Assembly: GCA_902386205.1 (NCBI GenBank) | Contig: CABMIH010000058.1 | Span: 41,095-105,094, forward strand | Reading direction: 5' to 3' | Source: an uncultured archaeon | GTDB taxonomy: Archaea > Halobacteriota > Methanosarcinia > Methanosarcinales > Methanoperedenaceae | Length of the DNA: 64,000 nt | Shown: positions 16,082 through 25,624 of the stretch, piece by piece | How positions within the stretch are numbered: position 1 is the stretch's first letter | Layout of the letters: each line of letters begins with the position of its first letter | Notes under the pieces: generated by a model | Seen by the model: only the letters and a program-made list of their open reading frames with translations | Told to the model about the DNA's origin: nothing | Database searches by the model: none | Position numbers and translations under genes: made by a program

Positions 16082-16803
16082 TGGTAGCAATTGACCCAAC
16101 AATGTTAATGAATATATTTCTGATAGGGATCAGCGGTACTCTCATCTGCATCGCGGTACACTTTATCCCGGTGGGCGGTGCGCCGGCTGCAATGGCGCAG
16201 GCCACTGGTATCGGTACAGGGACCGTGGAACTTGCGGCAGGTTCAGGTCTTGTGGGCCTGATCACATCGAGTTACATGTACGCTTACGAACCTCAGGCTT
16301 CAATGGCACTGGTAATGGCTGCCGGAGCAATGGGTTCCGCAATAATGCTTGCAAGCACAATGCTGGCAGGCGGTCTTATTTATGCATACGGAGTTGCAGT
16401 GCCTTTTGCCTCAGCGCAGGTCAAGAAAGACCCCATAACAGGACAGCGCCAGGATACCTACGTATCCAAAGGAACCCAGGGGCAGGGCATCCCGACTATC
16501 TGTTTCGTGAGCGGGGTGGTAGGGGCAGCGTTCGGAGGGGCCGGCGGAGGATTGATATATTTTGTCCTGATGGGAATATACAGCCCTCTGATATCGGCCA
16601 GCGCCGCCGCGGTTGCGGGTGTATTTACTATGGGCGTTTTCTATGTTAATTCGGTTATCCCCTCGTACGGTGTGGGCGGGACAATCGAAGGAATACATGA
16701 CCCCAAGTTCAGGCGCGTTGTGCCAAAGGATACCATCACAAGCTTTGTTGTAAGCCTTATTTGTGGTCTCGTAGCAGTACTTATCGCAGGAGGGATGGTA
16801 TGA
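16081..16803 (+). CDS. mtrD: Methyl-H4MPT:coenzyme M methyltransferase subunit D
   Basis: A 240-residue membrane subunit with six or so hydrophobic segments and a glycine/alanine-rich core (GGAPAAMAQATGIGTGTVEL). The cytoplasmic loop contains KDPITGQRQDTYVSKGTQG, and a second conserved patch is GVGGTIEGIHDPKFRRV. It forms part of the sodium path with MtrC and MtrE. The start overlaps the mtrE stop by one base, and the stop overlaps mtrC in ATGA, so translation is tightly coupled. Confidence 0.95.
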   Translation: MVAIDPTMLMNIFLIGISGTLICIAVHFIPVGGAPAAMAQATGIGTGTVELAAGSGLVGLITSSYMYAYEPQASMALVMAAGAMGSAIMLASTMLAGGLIYAYGVAVPFASAQVKKDPITGQRQDTYVSKGTQGQGIPTICFVSGVVGAAFGGAGGGLIYFVLMGIYSPLISASAAAVAGVFTMGVFYVNSVIPSYGVGGTIEGIHDPKFRRVVPKDTITSFVVSLICGLVAVLIAGGMV

Positions 16804-17585
16804 GCGATATTAAAGAGATATCTCCAAACACACTGGCATTATTCGGAATTATAGGTGGGCTGATTGGAATATACCTGTCCCCTCTGTATCCGCCCTTTAC
16901 ATCGACATTCGGCGCGCTTGGAGCGATATGCGCTGTGATATGGGGCGCAGAAGCTGTAAGGCGCGTTGCAAAATATGGTCTTGGCACGGGTGTTCCGTCA
17001 ATCGGACAGATAGCCATGGGTATGGGTATCATTGCGGCAATGTTCGGCCTTGCGATAGTAAAAGCAATGCCACTTGCAGGCCCCATAGTGTCATTAATAA
17101 CGGCTTCGGTTATCGGGTTCATAATAGGCTGGTTTGCCCAGAACGTGATAAAAATGAAGATTCCGGTAATGATCCGGTGCATGACTGAGATAGCAGCGGC
17201 AGGTGCCTTAGTTATAATTGGCTTTAGTGCTGCCGTGGCGGGAAGTTATGATTTCACCCGAAGCCTGATTCCCCTTGTTTTTGACAACGGCGTAATGCTT
17301 GCAGTTTTCTGGGTGGGGGCAATGGCGATGCTGCATCCGTTCAACGCCTGCCTCGGGCCTGATGAGAAGCAAAAAAGACTGCTGTATCTTGCAGCTTCAA
17401 CAGGCGCGATCACAATGGCCATAATCGGCATAGCTGCGGTCATGACCCTTGGTGCGTCAGGAGTTATTACATTACTGCTCGGAATAATCCTGTGGCTCAT
17501 CTTTTACAAGAAATTCTGGGATGAGGTCTATAAGGATGCTGCGGCAGTGGTCGGAACTGGTTTGATTCCGAAGACGGAGGCATAA
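16800..17585 (+). CDS. mtrC: Methyl-H4MPT:coenzyme M methyltransferase subunit C
   Basis: A 261-residue membrane subunit. The frame is open from 16761, but the ATG at 16800 overlaps the mtrD stop as ATGA and gives the usual MSDIKEIS start, so I chose it. It has about seven hydrophobic segments and the conserved FNACLGPDEKQKRLLYLA loop. MtrC works with MtrD and MtrE in sodium transport. Codon use and spacing match the neighbouring mtr genes. Confidence 0.95.
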   Translation: MSDIKEISPNTLALFGIIGGLIGIYLSPLYPPFTSTFGALGAICAVIWGAEAVRRVAKYGLGTGVPSIGQIAMGMGIIAAMFGLAIVKAMPLAGPIVSLITASVIGFIIGWFAQNVIKMKIPVMIRCMTEIAAAGALVIIGFSAAVAGSYDFTRSLIPLVFDNGVMLAVFWVGAMAMLHPFNACLGPDEKQKRLLYLAASTGAITMAIIGIAAVMTLGASGVITLLLGIILWLIFYKKFWDEVYKDAAAVVGTGLIPKTEA

Positions 17586-17588
17586 AAT

Positions 17589-17918
17589 ATGAGTCATGTA
17601 AGAGTAGCCCCTGAACTTCACCTCATATATAACCCTGCAACAGGGATAATAGCAGAGGAGAAGGAAGATGTCGTAGAGTATTCTCTGGACGGCATAAACA
17701 CGCAGGTGGATGAGCTGGATAAAATCGTAACAGATATGATGAACCAGCTTGAACCCAAATCTTCGTTATTAAACATGTTCCCGGGTCGAGAAAATGCTTC
17801 ATACAACGCGGGAATAGTCACGAATGTGTTCTATGGCGCAGTAATAGGATTTATAATAGCCTTCCTGCTTTTGATATTATTGAAGGTATCAGAAATTTTG
17901 AAGCTTGGAGTGATGTAA
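17589..17918 (+). CDS. mtrB: Methyl-H4MPT:coenzyme M methyltransferase subunit B
   Basis: A 109-residue subunit with a soluble N-terminal part (MSHVRVAPELHLIYNPATG) and one C-terminal membrane helix (VFYGAVIGFIIAFLLLILLK). It is a small anchoring subunit of the methyltransferase complex. It starts three bases after the mtrC stop and ends directly before mtrA. Confidence 0.93.
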   Translation: MSHVRVAPELHLIYNPATGIIAEEKEDVVEYSLDGINTQVDELDKIVTDMMNQLEPKSSLLNMFPGRENASYNAGIVTNVFYGAVIGFIIAFLLLILLKVSEILKLGVM

Positions 17919-18641
17919 ATGGCAAATAAAGTAAAAGCGGCAGCAGGATGGCCTGTTGTAAAAGGTGAATATGAAGCGGGAAATCCTGAAAATCCTGTAG
18001 CTGTAACAACATGCGGTTCACATGTCAAAGGCGCCGGCCAACTGGCTGCGGGTGCTGCAATTACGGGGCCGCATAAAACTGAGAACCTCGGTATAGAAAA
18101 GATAGTGGCCAATATTATCTCCAATCCCAACATTCGCTTCCTGCTTGTCACAGGTGCGGAAGTCAAAGGGCATATCTCAGGCGAAGCCATAATAATGATC
18201 CACAAGAACGGTATAAAAGACAACCGTATTGTCGGAGCCACTGGAGCTATACCATATATCGAGAACCTGCCTGATGATGCGATAAAGAGATTCCAGGCCC
18301 AGATCCAGGTCGTTGAGATGATGGGTACTGAGGATGAAGGCGCGATCATTGCCAAGGTAAAAGAGCTTGCAGCGAAAGACCCGGGAGCCTTTGCGGGCGA
18401 ACCCATGATAATCGCGGTCGGCGAGAAAGAAGAAGCTGCAGAAGCCGGGGGCGTGAAGCCCATGTCTGCCGAAATCGCTACTATCCAGGCAAGGATAAAG
18501 GGAATCCAGCACCAGACAGTGGAAATCGGTAACCTGAACAAGCTCATGTCCGGAATCTATGCAGGAAAAATTGAAGGTATAATGATCGGCCTGGTCGTAG
18601 GGCTGACAATTCTTGGAATAACGATATTCGGAGGTGCGTAA
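17919..18641 (+). CDS. mtrA: Methyl-H4MPT:coenzyme M methyltransferase subunit A (corrinoid)
   Basis: A 240-residue subunit. The cytoplasmic domain starts AAGWPVVKGEYEAGNPENPV and contains TGAEVKGHISGEAI, whose histidine is the expected lower ligand of the cobamide cofactor. The C-terminus has one membrane helix (IMIGLVVGLTILGITIF). It carries the methyl group between MtrH and coenzyme M, coupling methyl transfer to sodium movement. It is adjacent to mtrB and mtrF without gaps. Confidence 0.95.
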   Translation: MANKVKAAAGWPVVKGEYEAGNPENPVAVTTCGSHVKGAGQLAAGAAITGPHKTENLGIEKIVANIISNPNIRFLLVTGAEVKGHISGEAIIMIHKNGIKDNRIVGATGAIPYIENLPDDAIKRFQAQIQVVEMMGTEDEGAIIAKVKELAAKDPGAFAGEPMIIAVGEKEEAAEAGGVKPMSAEIATIQARIKGIQHQTVEIGNLNKLMSGIYAGKIEGIMIGLVVGLTILGITIFGGA

Positions 18642-18869
18642 ATGGCAGAAGAATACGAATACGGCAAAGGCGTACCCACGGTAGTAGCCCCATCAATGGC
18701 AACTATAGAATCCCTTGTGGAGGATATCCGCTACAGGGGACAACTCATTGCCAGGAACCAGAAACTTGAATCAGGTGTCGGGGCAACAGGAGTAATTGGG
18801 ATCTCCATCGGCATTGTGGCAGTTTTGCTTCTGGTTCTTGTGCCTGTGGTCTTGATGGGAGGGATATAA
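18642..18869 (+). CDS. mtrF: Methyl-H4MPT:coenzyme M methyltransferase subunit F
   Basis: A 75-residue subunit with a soluble N-terminal half ([20 protein letters not shown]) resembling the linker region of MtrA, and one C-terminal helix ([20 protein letters not shown]). It starts on the base after the mtrA stop. MtrF is a small membrane-anchored subunit of the complex, found in most but not all mtr operons. Confidence 0.92.
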   Translation: MAEEYEYGKGVPTVVAPSMATIESLVEDIRYRGQLIARNQKLESGVGATGVIGISIGIVAVLLLVLVPVVLMGGI

Positions 18870-19130
18870 ATGGCAGAAAAAGTCCCAACAGTAATAGTAG
18901 ATCCAGAAGACTACAAGAACATTATCCTGAAATTGAACGAGATCGAGGAAAAGATCGAGTTCACAAATTCGGAAATACACCAGAGGTACGGAAAAAAACT
19001 CGGAAGAGATATTGGTATCCTGTACGGGATATGCACTGCATTGATGATAGTCCTCATATATTTATTGTTGGTCCTCTCGCCAGTGCTCCCGAGATTACAG
19101 GCATTCCTGCAGAGCGCGTTATTTAAATGA
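18870..19130 (+). CDS. mtrG: Methyl-H4MPT:coenzyme M methyltransferase subunit G
   Basis: An 86-residue protein with a helical, probably coiled-coil N-terminal half (VDPEDYKNIILKLNEIEEKI) and a C-terminal membrane helix (ALMIVLIYLLLVLSPVL). It follows mtrF without a gap and is nine bases from mtrH. MtrG is a small subunit that helps organise the soluble part of the complex. Confidence 0.92.
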   Translation: MAEKVPTVIVDPEDYKNIILKLNEIEEKIEFTNSEIHQRYGKKLGRDIGILYGICTALMIVLIYLLLVLSPVLPRLQAFLQSALFK

Positions 19131-19139
19131 GGTGCTAAG

Positions 19140-20090
19140 ATGTTTAGATATGATAAGAAACAAGAAGTATTTGAATTCGGCAAAATAAAAGTCGGCGGAC
19201 AGCCGGGAGAATACCCAACAGTACTCGTCAGTACGATGTTCTACTTAAAGCACAAGATCGTGTCTGATGAAGACAAGGGTGTTTTTGACAAGGCTGCTGC
19301 TGAGAAATTGTGGAATACACAGGAAGTGATGGGAGACACGACTGGCAATCCTTATTTCAACCAGCTCGTGGGAGAAACCCCTGAAGCAATAAAGAAATAT
19401 ATCGACTGGTTTGTGGAAGTCTGCGACGATATACCGTTCCTTGTGGATTCATCGGACGGCGCCACAAGAGCGGCGGCTGCAAGGTACGCCCATGAGATAG
19501 GAGTCGAAAAAAGAGCAATACATAACTCCATTAATGCCAGCATAGGTGCTGAAGAGATCAAAGCGCTCAAGGAGAGCAAGCTTACATCCGCTATAATCCT
19601 GGCGTTCAATGCGACAAACCCGAGCGTGGAAGGAAAACTGGAAATCCTTGAAAAAGGAGGAACCGGGCAGGCAAAGGGTATGCTGGAAGTCGCGAAGGAT
19701 GTCGGGATCACAAGACCCCTGGTAGATGTGGCGGCAACACCTCTTGGAGCCGGTGCTGGAGCTACGATCAGATCCGTTCTTGCTATCAAGGGAAGGCTTG
19801 GGCTTCCGGTTGGCGGAGGGTTCCATAACATGGCCTCGGCATGGGACTGGATGAAAAAATACAAGAAAACAGACCCCGATGCAAAGACAGAGTCGTGGCC
19901 CCCTGTGGACATAGGCACGAACCTCGTTGCGCAGATAATGGGAGCTAATTTCCTCCTGTATGGCCCGATAGAGAACGTCAAGAAGGTATTCCCTGCTGTG
20001 GCAATGGTTGACATAATGCTGGGAGAGACTGCAAAAGACCTTGGCCTGAGCGTACTTGCAGAATCACATCCCATAAAGAAATTGGTGTAG
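19140..20090 (+). CDS. mtrH: Methyl-H4MPT:coenzyme M methyltransferase subunit H
   Basis: A 316-residue soluble subunit that exchanges the methyl group between methyl-tetrahydromethanopterin and the MtrA corrinoid. It has the TIM-barrel of pterin-dependent methyltransferases: PFLVDSSDGATRAAAARYA, RAIHNSINASIGAEEI and PLVDVAATPLGAGAGATIRS. It ends the operon and is followed by a T-rich terminator at 20101. The full E-D-C-B-A-F-G-H order is the one known from methanogens. Confidence 0.96.
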   Translation: MFRYDKKQEVFEFGKIKVGGQPGEYPTVLVSTMFYLKHKIVSDEDKGVFDKAAAEKLWNTQEVMGDTTGNPYFNQLVGETPEAIKKYIDWFVEVCDDIPFLVDSSDGATRAAAARYAHEIGVEKRAIHNSINASIGAEEIKALKESKLTSAIILAFNATNPSVEGKLEILEKGGTGQAKGMLEVAKDVGITRPLVDVAATPLGAGAGATIRSVLAIKGRLGLPVGGGFHNMASAWDWMKKYKKTDPDAKTESWPPVDIGTNLVAQIMGANFLLYGPIENVKKVFPAVAMVDIMLGETAKDLGLSVLAESHPIKKLV

Positions 20091-20100
20091 GAAACACCGA

Positions 20101-20118
20101 TTTTTTTTATTTTTTTAT
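20101..20118 (+). terminator. T-rich terminator of the mtr operon
   Basis: Runs of eight and seven T residues, separated by one A, start ten bases after the mtrH stop. Archaeal termination commonly uses such T-tracts without a hairpin. Confidence 0.6.
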
Positions 20119-20252
20119 CTCTGTTAGCGGCTCATTTGTTGCAGCTATATGAATTACTTATATAAAATAAAATCTCGGTTTTTTTAAATCAAACTCAACA
20201 AATGAAATAAATTTGAATTTTTTTTATTTACAAATTTGGAAAAGTAGGAGTA

Positions 20253-20324
20253 AAGATCAGGTGCCTATTAAAACGATGGGTCGAAGGAGACTGAGGGTAC
20301 TAAAGGCGTTAGACACCTAATCTT
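20253..20324 (+). ncRNA. Candidate structured RNA/element 3 (AGAT...ATCTTA family)
   Basis: AAGATCAGGTGCCT (20253-20266) pairs with AGACACCTAATCTT (20311-20324), with two C/A mismatches. It closes a 44-base loop that contains GATGGGTCGAAGGAGACTGA. It lies alone in the 315-base gap between mtrH and the convergent gatD, beyond the mtr T-tract. The outer AGAT/ATCTTA matches the hairpins at 641, 14933 and 50370. A TATA-like TTTATTTA lies about 25 bases upstream. Confidence 0.45.
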
Positions 20325-20405
20325 ACTACATTATTAATAATGGATTTACTAGTATTTAATATTTACGCTTATATTATATGGTGTATATAATAATTAGTAT
20401 TATCA

Positions 20406-21659
20406 TTATGATACACGAGTGCTCCGTGTAATCTCGCCTGCTATGTTCGCCCGCATCGTATTCTTCACTTGTTCGATATCTTTCGACTTTCCGAGTGCCC
20501 ACATGAGTTTTACAAGAGCCACTTCAGGCAGCATATCCTCACCTTCGATAGCGCCTGCTTTTAAAATATCCCTGCCTGTATCATAAACGCGGTCACATAC
20601 TCTCCCGTTGATGCACTGCGAGGTCATGACCACTGGTATCCCGGCATCTGTAGCGGTTTTAATAAGAGGTATCCATTCTGTAGAAACATGGCCAAGACCT
20701 GTGCCTTCTATCACAATCCCTTTGTATCCCGAGCCTGCATGGAACAGGAGAGACTCACTGCTTGCCCCTGTGGCATATTTTATTATTGCGCATTTCGGCT
20801 CGATCTTATCATGAAGCGCAAGTTTTTTCTCACCCCGCTTCACATAAGAAGAAAGCATTTTTATCTCACGTGAAGGATATTCGACACGTCCGATTGGTTT
20901 TGAATTAATGGACTGGAAGGCATCCCTTCTTGAGGTATGCATCTTGCGTACTTTTGTTCCCCTGTGAATATGGCAGAACTCATCGCTTGTCCCGCCGTGC
21001 ATGACAACACAGACTTCGGCTATATCGCTTGTGGCAACTACCGCGGCGCATATCGCGTTCATCGCGTTATCGCTGCTTGGCCTGTCAGCGCTTCTTTGCG
21101 AACCCACAAGCACTATGGGTACAGGTGTTTCGATCATGAAAGAAAGTGCTGCTGCCGTGTACATCATCGTATCTGTACCGTGGGTGATGATTATGCCCTC
21201 GGCGCCGTTTTTTATTTCCTCATAAACGGCGCGCGCAAGTTCGACCCAGTATGATGGGCGCATGTTCTCGCTCAGGATGCTGTAGATCATACGGCAATTA
21301 TAGCTGGCGATTTCCTCAAGTTCGGGTATCGCAAGCAGGATGTCCTCAGCCGAGAATTGCGAGGTCACAGCGCCTGTGCGGTAATCTATTTTGCTTGCGA
21401 TCGTGCCGCCTGTTGAGAGAATGGATATCCTGGGAAGTTTTTTGTTTTTTGTTTTTTCAGCACAAACCGCCTCTTTGCGTTTCTTTGTTTCAACTTTTTT
21501 CTCAAGAAGAGTTATAGTTGCAGATTCATGTTTTATCCCGATATTGTATCCATTTTTCAGTTTTAGGACAATACTGTCTGTCTGTGAAGGCATGAGTGTC
21601 CCTTCATATGCTATGCCCTTTATTTCCACCCGGACTTTATCATATTCTTCTGCCTGCAT
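20406..21659 (-). CDS. gatD: Glutamyl-tRNA(Gln) amidotransferase subunit D
   Basis: A 417-residue protein with a short SH3-like N-terminal domain and an asparaginase-type domain from about residue 75. Asparaginase signatures are [20 protein letters not shown] and [19 protein letters not shown], including catalytic threonines and aspartate. GatD releases ammonia from glutamine for GatE, which amidates Glu-tRNA(Gln); GatDE is specific to archaea. The N-terminal extension and its [11 protein letters not shown] segment separate it from plain asparaginases. gatE is not adjacent. It converges with the mtr operon. Confidence 0.92.
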   Translation of the reverse strand: MQAEEYDKVRVEIKGIAYEGTLMPSQTDSIVLKLKNGYNIGIKHESATITLLEKKVETKKRKEAVCAEKTKNKKLPRISILSTGGTIASKIDYRTGAVTSQFSAEDILLAIPELEEIASYNCRMIYSILSENMRPSYWVELARAVYEEIKNGAEGIIITHGTDTMMYTAAALSFMIETPVPIVLVGSQRSADRPSSDNAMNAICAAVVATSDIAEVCVVMHGGTSDEFCHIHRGTKVRKMHTSRRDAFQSINSKPIGRVEYPSREIKMLSSYVKRGEKKLALHDKIEPKCAIIKYATGASSESLLFHAGSGYKGIVIEGTGLGHVSTEWIPLIKTATDAGIPVVMTSQCINGRVCDRVYDTGRDILKAGAIEGEDMLPEVALVKLMWALGKSKDIEQVKNTMRANIAGEITRSTRVS

Positions 21660-21704
21660 AATATCCCTGATCCTGCTTCTTCTAAGAACGGCGGATATTA
21701 AAAA

Positions 21705-23120
21705 CTATCCATGTTCTCCCGTGATCATTGCCCTTTCCAGCCCTTCCATCGCGATACGGTTGAGCCTCTTTGCCCTTTCTTCAGTCTTAGCCTCTGAAAA
21801 AACCCTGACTTTGGGTTCTGTTCCGCTTGCCCTCACGAGGAACCACCCATCAGAGTAATCAACGCGCAGGCCATCCATATCAGATATCTTCTCGTAATCC
21901 TGCGGGATTTCTGCTTTTAACCTGTCCAGTATCGCATCAATATCAGTACCTGCCGGCAGCGTCTTTGCATCCTTTATCTGGTGGTACATGGGATATGAAG
22001 CAACAAGTTCTGATAAGCTCATACCTTCCTTAGATAATATTCCAGCCATCACGCCTGCAAGCATCGGACCTTCCCTGCTCCACTCAAGAAGAACAGAGCC
22101 ATGCTCCTCAAGCCCGACCTGCGCGCCGCATAACACTTTTGCCTGCGCCAGGTAAGGCTCACCCACGGGGGTATAGATAACTTGCGCACCGAGAGTAGAG
22201 GCGACATGCTCAATGATATTTGAGAACGCTATCGTAACTGCGATTTTCTTTTCCCTGTCTTTACATTGCCGCAGTACATGGTCAGCAATTATTGCAGCAG
22301 TAACATCCCCCTGGATGAATTTCCCACCCTCATCAATAAAAGCGGTCCTGTCGCCATCGCCATCATGGGCCACGCCCATATCAGCATTTTCAGATCTTAC
22401 CAATTTTTTGAGTTTCTCAAGGTTTGCATCGATAGGCTCAGGATTTCTCTCCCTGAACATGCCGTCGTATTTGCAGTTGAACCTTATCACCGTGTGCCCT
22501 AATCTTTCAAGTGTTTCCGGGGTCACGGTTGATGCCGAACCTCCCCCGCCGTCAACTACGATATCCATCGGCTTTACCGGGAAGAGTTTTGTGACATACC
22601 GGACTATATGGTCACGGTATCTGTCACTTGCTCCGCGATCAACGATTTTTTTTCCACTCCTCCCGCCTTTTTTCAAGTCACCAAAATATATCTTCTCAAG
22701 CGCGAGGTCTTCTTCGGGTGAGAAACCCATCCCTCTTTTGCTCAAGCATTTGATACCGTTATACTCAGGCGGGTTATGCGAAGCCGTGATCATTACTCCT
22801 GCATCGGCCTGTCTCCCCACTTCAAGGGAGAGCGTATCAGGCGTGATAATCCCCAGCGTAAGAGCGTTACATCCAAATTCTGTTAAGCCGTCTATCAACG
22901 CTTCCTCAAGCATATCAGAGGAGATCCTCGGGTCTTTTCCTATCGCTACGGTTTTCCCATCCCCGAGATATATTGCCAGCGATGCGCCCACACGCTTTGC
23001 CTTTTCAGCCCCGATCCCTTCATTTACGACACCACGGAAACCAAACGTACCAAAAAGTTTTTTCTGTTTCCTTATTTTTTTATAACCATCAATTTTACTG
23101 GTGAACTTTTCACAATGCAT
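21705..23120 (-). CDS. glmM: Phosphohexomutase (phosphoglucosamine mutase-like)
   Basis: A 471-residue alpha-D-phosphohexomutase. The catalytic phosphoserine is in MITASHNPPEYNGIK, the metal loop is AHDGDGDRTAFID, and the phosphate-binding loop near the C-terminus is VRASGTEPKVRVFSEA. Archaeal members make glucosamine-1-phosphate or mannose-1-phosphate for glycan and N-glycosylation pathways; sequence alone does not settle which. An extra basic stretch (about 20 residues, KKIRKQKKLF) precedes the usual FGTFGFRG start, so the true start may be internal. It lies 45 bp upstream of gatD on the same strand. Confidence 0.82.
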   Translation of the reverse strand: MHCEKFTSKIDGYKKIRKQKKLFGTFGFRGVVNEGIGAEKAKRVGASLAIYLGDGKTVAIGKDPRISSDMLEEALIDGLTEFGCNALTLGIITPDTLSLEVGRQADAGVMITASHNPPEYNGIKCLSKRGMGFSPEEDLALEKIYFGDLKKGGRSGKKIVDRGASDRYRDHIVRYVTKLFPVKPMDIVVDGGGGSASTVTPETLERLGHTVIRFNCKYDGMFRERNPEPIDANLEKLKKLVRSENADMGVAHDGDGDRTAFIDEGGKFIQGDVTAAIIADHVLRQCKDREKKIAVTIAFSNIIEHVASTLGAQVIYTPVGEPYLAQAKVLCGAQVGLEEHGSVLLEWSREGPMLAGVMAGILSKEGMSLSELVASYPMYHQIKDAKTLPAGTDIDAILDRLKAEIPQDYEKISDMDGLRVDYSDGWFLVRASGTEPKVRVFSEAKTEERAKRLNRIAMEGLERAMITGEHG

Positions 23121-23252
23121 AACACTCGAATATGTTGTAAATGTATTAAAGATAACTATGAAATTTTTGACATTTGGTAAGATACTGCATGCTAAGACAA
23201 TACCAAAACATTTAAAACGGTATAGAACCCTATTTAGCGAAGGTGATATCGA

Positions 23253-23846
23253 ATGAATGGAAAGGATTCGAAGGTTCCTATATATATCGCGATCATAATT
23301 GCTCTTGTAATTGTAGCAGCCGGAGGTTTCTACCTCATGGGAGGTTTCTCTAAGGTAACTCCTGAAAATCAGACACCGGTTGTTACCCCAACAGAGACGG
23401 AGGTCGGGACGACCCCGGTATCAGGTGAAACCCCATCAGCCACTCCAGCAGTGACAGCGCCGGTACAGGCAGTGACCATCAAATGCGAATTATGCCATAA
23501 GAATGCCGAGGCCCTCAGCCCGCATATCAACGGCGGAAAACTCTGCATAAACTGCCACGGCAGCCAGGTACATAACATCCACATCGGGGCAGGGACAGTA
23601 AATCTTGAATGCGCGACCTGCCACGGGCTCCCGCCCAACATAAGAGTTCCAACGGTTGAGAAGGGAGAAGGCCCGGGTCATTACAGCGTTTGCGAACAAT
23701 GCCATGCAGCACCGCCTAATTCCCTTCAGCCCAGCAATGGTGACTTGATAGTGATACACCTGTCAAGAACCAAATACTGTACAAATTGCCATGGCTCGGA
23801 TATTGAAAAAATCCATGAAGCAGCGCTTGCCAATGCAACTAAATAG
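23253..23846 (+). CDS. Membrane-anchored pentaheme c-type cytochrome
   Basis: A 197-residue protein with an N-terminal signal/anchor helix (VPIYIAIIIALVIVAAGGFYL), a Thr/Pro-rich linker (residues about 40-75), and a compact domain with five CXXCH sites: CELCH, CINCH, CATCH, CEQCH and CTNCH. Extra histidines nearby could act as distal heme ligands. It would sit outside the cell membrane and pass electrons. Multiheme cytochromes of this kind are typical of ANME archaea. TTTAAAA at about 23210 and an AAGGTGAT ribosome site serve it; a hairpin terminator follows the stop. Confidence 0.88.
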   Translation: MNGKDSKVPIYIAIIIALVIVAAGGFYLMGGFSKVTPENQTPVVTPTETEVGTTPVSGETPSATPAVTAPVQAVTIKCELCHKNAEALSPHINGGKLCINCHGSQVHNIHIGAGTVNLECATCHGLPPNIRVPTVEKGEGPGHYSVCEQCHAAPPNSLQPSNGDLIVIHLSRTKYCTNCHGSDIEKIHEAALANATK

Positions 23847-23851
23847 TAATT

Positions 23852-23884
23852 AAAAGGGTGAAAACCCTTTTTCTATTTTTTTTC
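23852..23884 (+). terminator. Hairpin terminator with GAAA tetraloop
   Basis: AAAAGGGT and ACCCTTTT (8 bp) close a GAAA tetraloop, followed by a run of T. It ends directly at the TTG proposed as the ligase start. A longer ligase frame from GTG 23858 would lie inside this hairpin, which argues against that start. Confidence 0.7.
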
Positions 23885-25567
23885 TTGACATCTTTTGAAG
23901 AGTTTGCAAAGGTCTGCACAAGGATCGAAAATACTTCGAGTTCTCTTGAAATAACCTCTATTGTAGCAGGATTCCTCAGGGAAGTGGATGATGAAGAACT
24001 TGATATTGCAACCCGTTTTATCATGGGGCGCGTCTTCCCGGTATGGAGCGAAAAAGAACTGGGAATCGGACCGAGCCTTCTTTATTCTGCTATCTCCAGG
24101 GCATCCTCTCTTCCAATAAAACGCATTGAGGAATTTGTCAGGGATACGGGAGATGTGGGGCTGGCGGCTGAAAAAGCGCTATCTGAGAAAACCCAGTTGA
24201 GCTTTTTTACAGAAGAGGAACTTAAGATGAGTGAAGTATATCTGAGATTCCAAAAAATTGCCCAGCTTACAGGAAAAGGCTCGCAGGGTACTAAAGTAAA
24301 GAACCTTCAATCTCTATTCGGGTCTGCAAAACCTGTAGAAATTGTTTATCTTGCGCGCTTGGCGATCGAGGAATTACGCATAGGGGTTGGTGAAGGAATA
24401 GTGAGGGATGCGATCGCAGAGGCTTTTAATGTATCTTCCGGGCTGGTTGAACGAGGGATCATGATTACAAACGATTTTGGACTCGTGGCATCCACCGGGA
24501 AAAAAGATGGGGAAAAAGGTCTTAATGAGCTTGGGATCATTCTTGGAAGGCCGCTTAAAATGATGCTTGCACAGGTCACTCCGGGTATAAAAGAAGCAAT
24601 AGAAGAAATGGGGACTGTGGCTGTGGAATGGAAATTCGATGGTGCGCGTGTCCAGATACATAAGAACGGGAAAGACGTGACAATTTATTCACGCAAGCTT
24701 GAGAACGTCACATCCTCGTTACCGGATATCGTTAAAACCGTGAAGTCAAACGTGTTTGCGGAAAATGCCATTCTTGATGGGGAAACCATTGCCCTGGGGA
24801 AAGATAAAAAGCCCATGGCATTCCAGGAGATACTCAGGCGTTTCAGGCGAAAATACGAGGTATCGACCACGGCCATTGAAATCCCCTTATTTCTTAATCT
24901 TTTTGATATATTGTATCTTAATAGTGAGAGCATTATCGACCATCCTTTATCCTGGCGGCGTAAAAAGCTTGAAGAAGTATGCGATATGAGCATTATTGCA
25001 GGGCAGGTGGTGACCGATAATACATCCATTGTTGAAAATATTTATAAAGAAGCTCTTATGGCAGGCCATGAAGGGGTAATGCTAAAGAATCCCGGATCAT
25101 TTTATATGCCTGGAAAAAGGGGGAAAAACTGGCTTAAATTAAAACCGATCATGGAAACACTTGATCTCGTAGTGATAGGAGGGGAATGGGGGGAAGGAAG
25201 AAGGGCAAATCTTATTGGCTCTTACTTGCTGGCCTGCCGTGATCCGGACACTGATGCATTTCTTCCAATAGGAAGAGTTGCAACAGGCATAACGGATGAA
25301 CAACTTATAGAATTAACGAAAATATTCAAAGAGCTTATAATCTCGGAAGAAGGTATACATATTGAATTTGAACCCAGGATAGTATTTGAAGTCGCTTTTG
25401 AGGAAATACAAAAAAGCCCGAATTATGAATCGGGATATGCCCTGCGTTTTCCAAGGCTCGTCAATGTGAGAAGCGATAAATCACCGGAAGATGCGGATAC
25501 AATTGAACGGGTAGAGTCACTCTATATCGGACAGAAAGGAAGGCGGAACTCTGACGGAAACCTTTAA
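23885..25567 (+). CDS. lig: ATP-dependent DNA ligase
   Basis: A 560-residue archaeal-type ligase. The N-terminal domain begins LTSFEEFAKVCTRIENTSSS, as in relatives. The catalytic lysine lies in AVEWKFDGARVQIHK (KxDG motif), followed by LENVTSSLPDI, LDGETIALG, and the C-terminal GKNWLKLKP and FEVAFEEIQKSPNY. It seals Okazaki fragments and repair nicks. The frame is open from GTG 23858, but that start lies in the terminator hairpin of the cytochrome gene; TTG 23885 gives the normal length of about 560 residues. Confidence 0.92.
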   Translation: MTSFEEFAKVCTRIENTSSSLEITSIVAGFLREVDDEELDIATRFIMGRVFPVWSEKELGIGPSLLYSAISRASSLPIKRIEEFVRDTGDVGLAAEKALSEKTQLSFFTEEELKMSEVYLRFQKIAQLTGKGSQGTKVKNLQSLFGSAKPVEIVYLARLAIEELRIGVGEGIVRDAIAEAFNVSSGLVERGIMITNDFGLVASTGKKDGEKGLNELGIILGRPLKMMLAQVTPGIKEAIEEMGTVAVEWKFDGARVQIHKNGKDVTIYSRKLENVTSSLPDIVKTVKSNVFAENAILDGETIALGKDKKPMAFQEILRRFRRKYEVSTTAIEIPLFLNLFDILYLNSESIIDHPLSWRRKKLEEVCDMSIIAGQVVTDNTSIVENIYKEALMAGHEGVMLKNPGSFYMPGKRGKNWLKLKPIMETLDLVVIGGEWGEGRRANLIGSYLLACRDPDTDAFLPIGRVATGITDEQLIELTKIFKELIISEEGIHIEFEPRIVFEVAFEEIQKSPNYESGYALRFPRLVNVRSDKSPEDADTIERVESLYIGQKGRRNSDGNL

Positions 25568-25624
25568 ACGTAATCAAGTATTGTTTTATCAGGTTTATTT
25601 CGAAGGACGTGATTATTAACTTAA

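Noticed and set aside
17831..18547. 238-codon minus-strand frame opposite mtrB and mtrA
   Set aside because: Antisense to two recognised genes; the translation has no family features.
22213..23085. 290-codon plus-strand frame opposite the phosphohexomutase gene
   Set aside because: It is the antisense shadow of a well-supported gene and gives a low-complexity Ser/Pro-rich translation without motifs.
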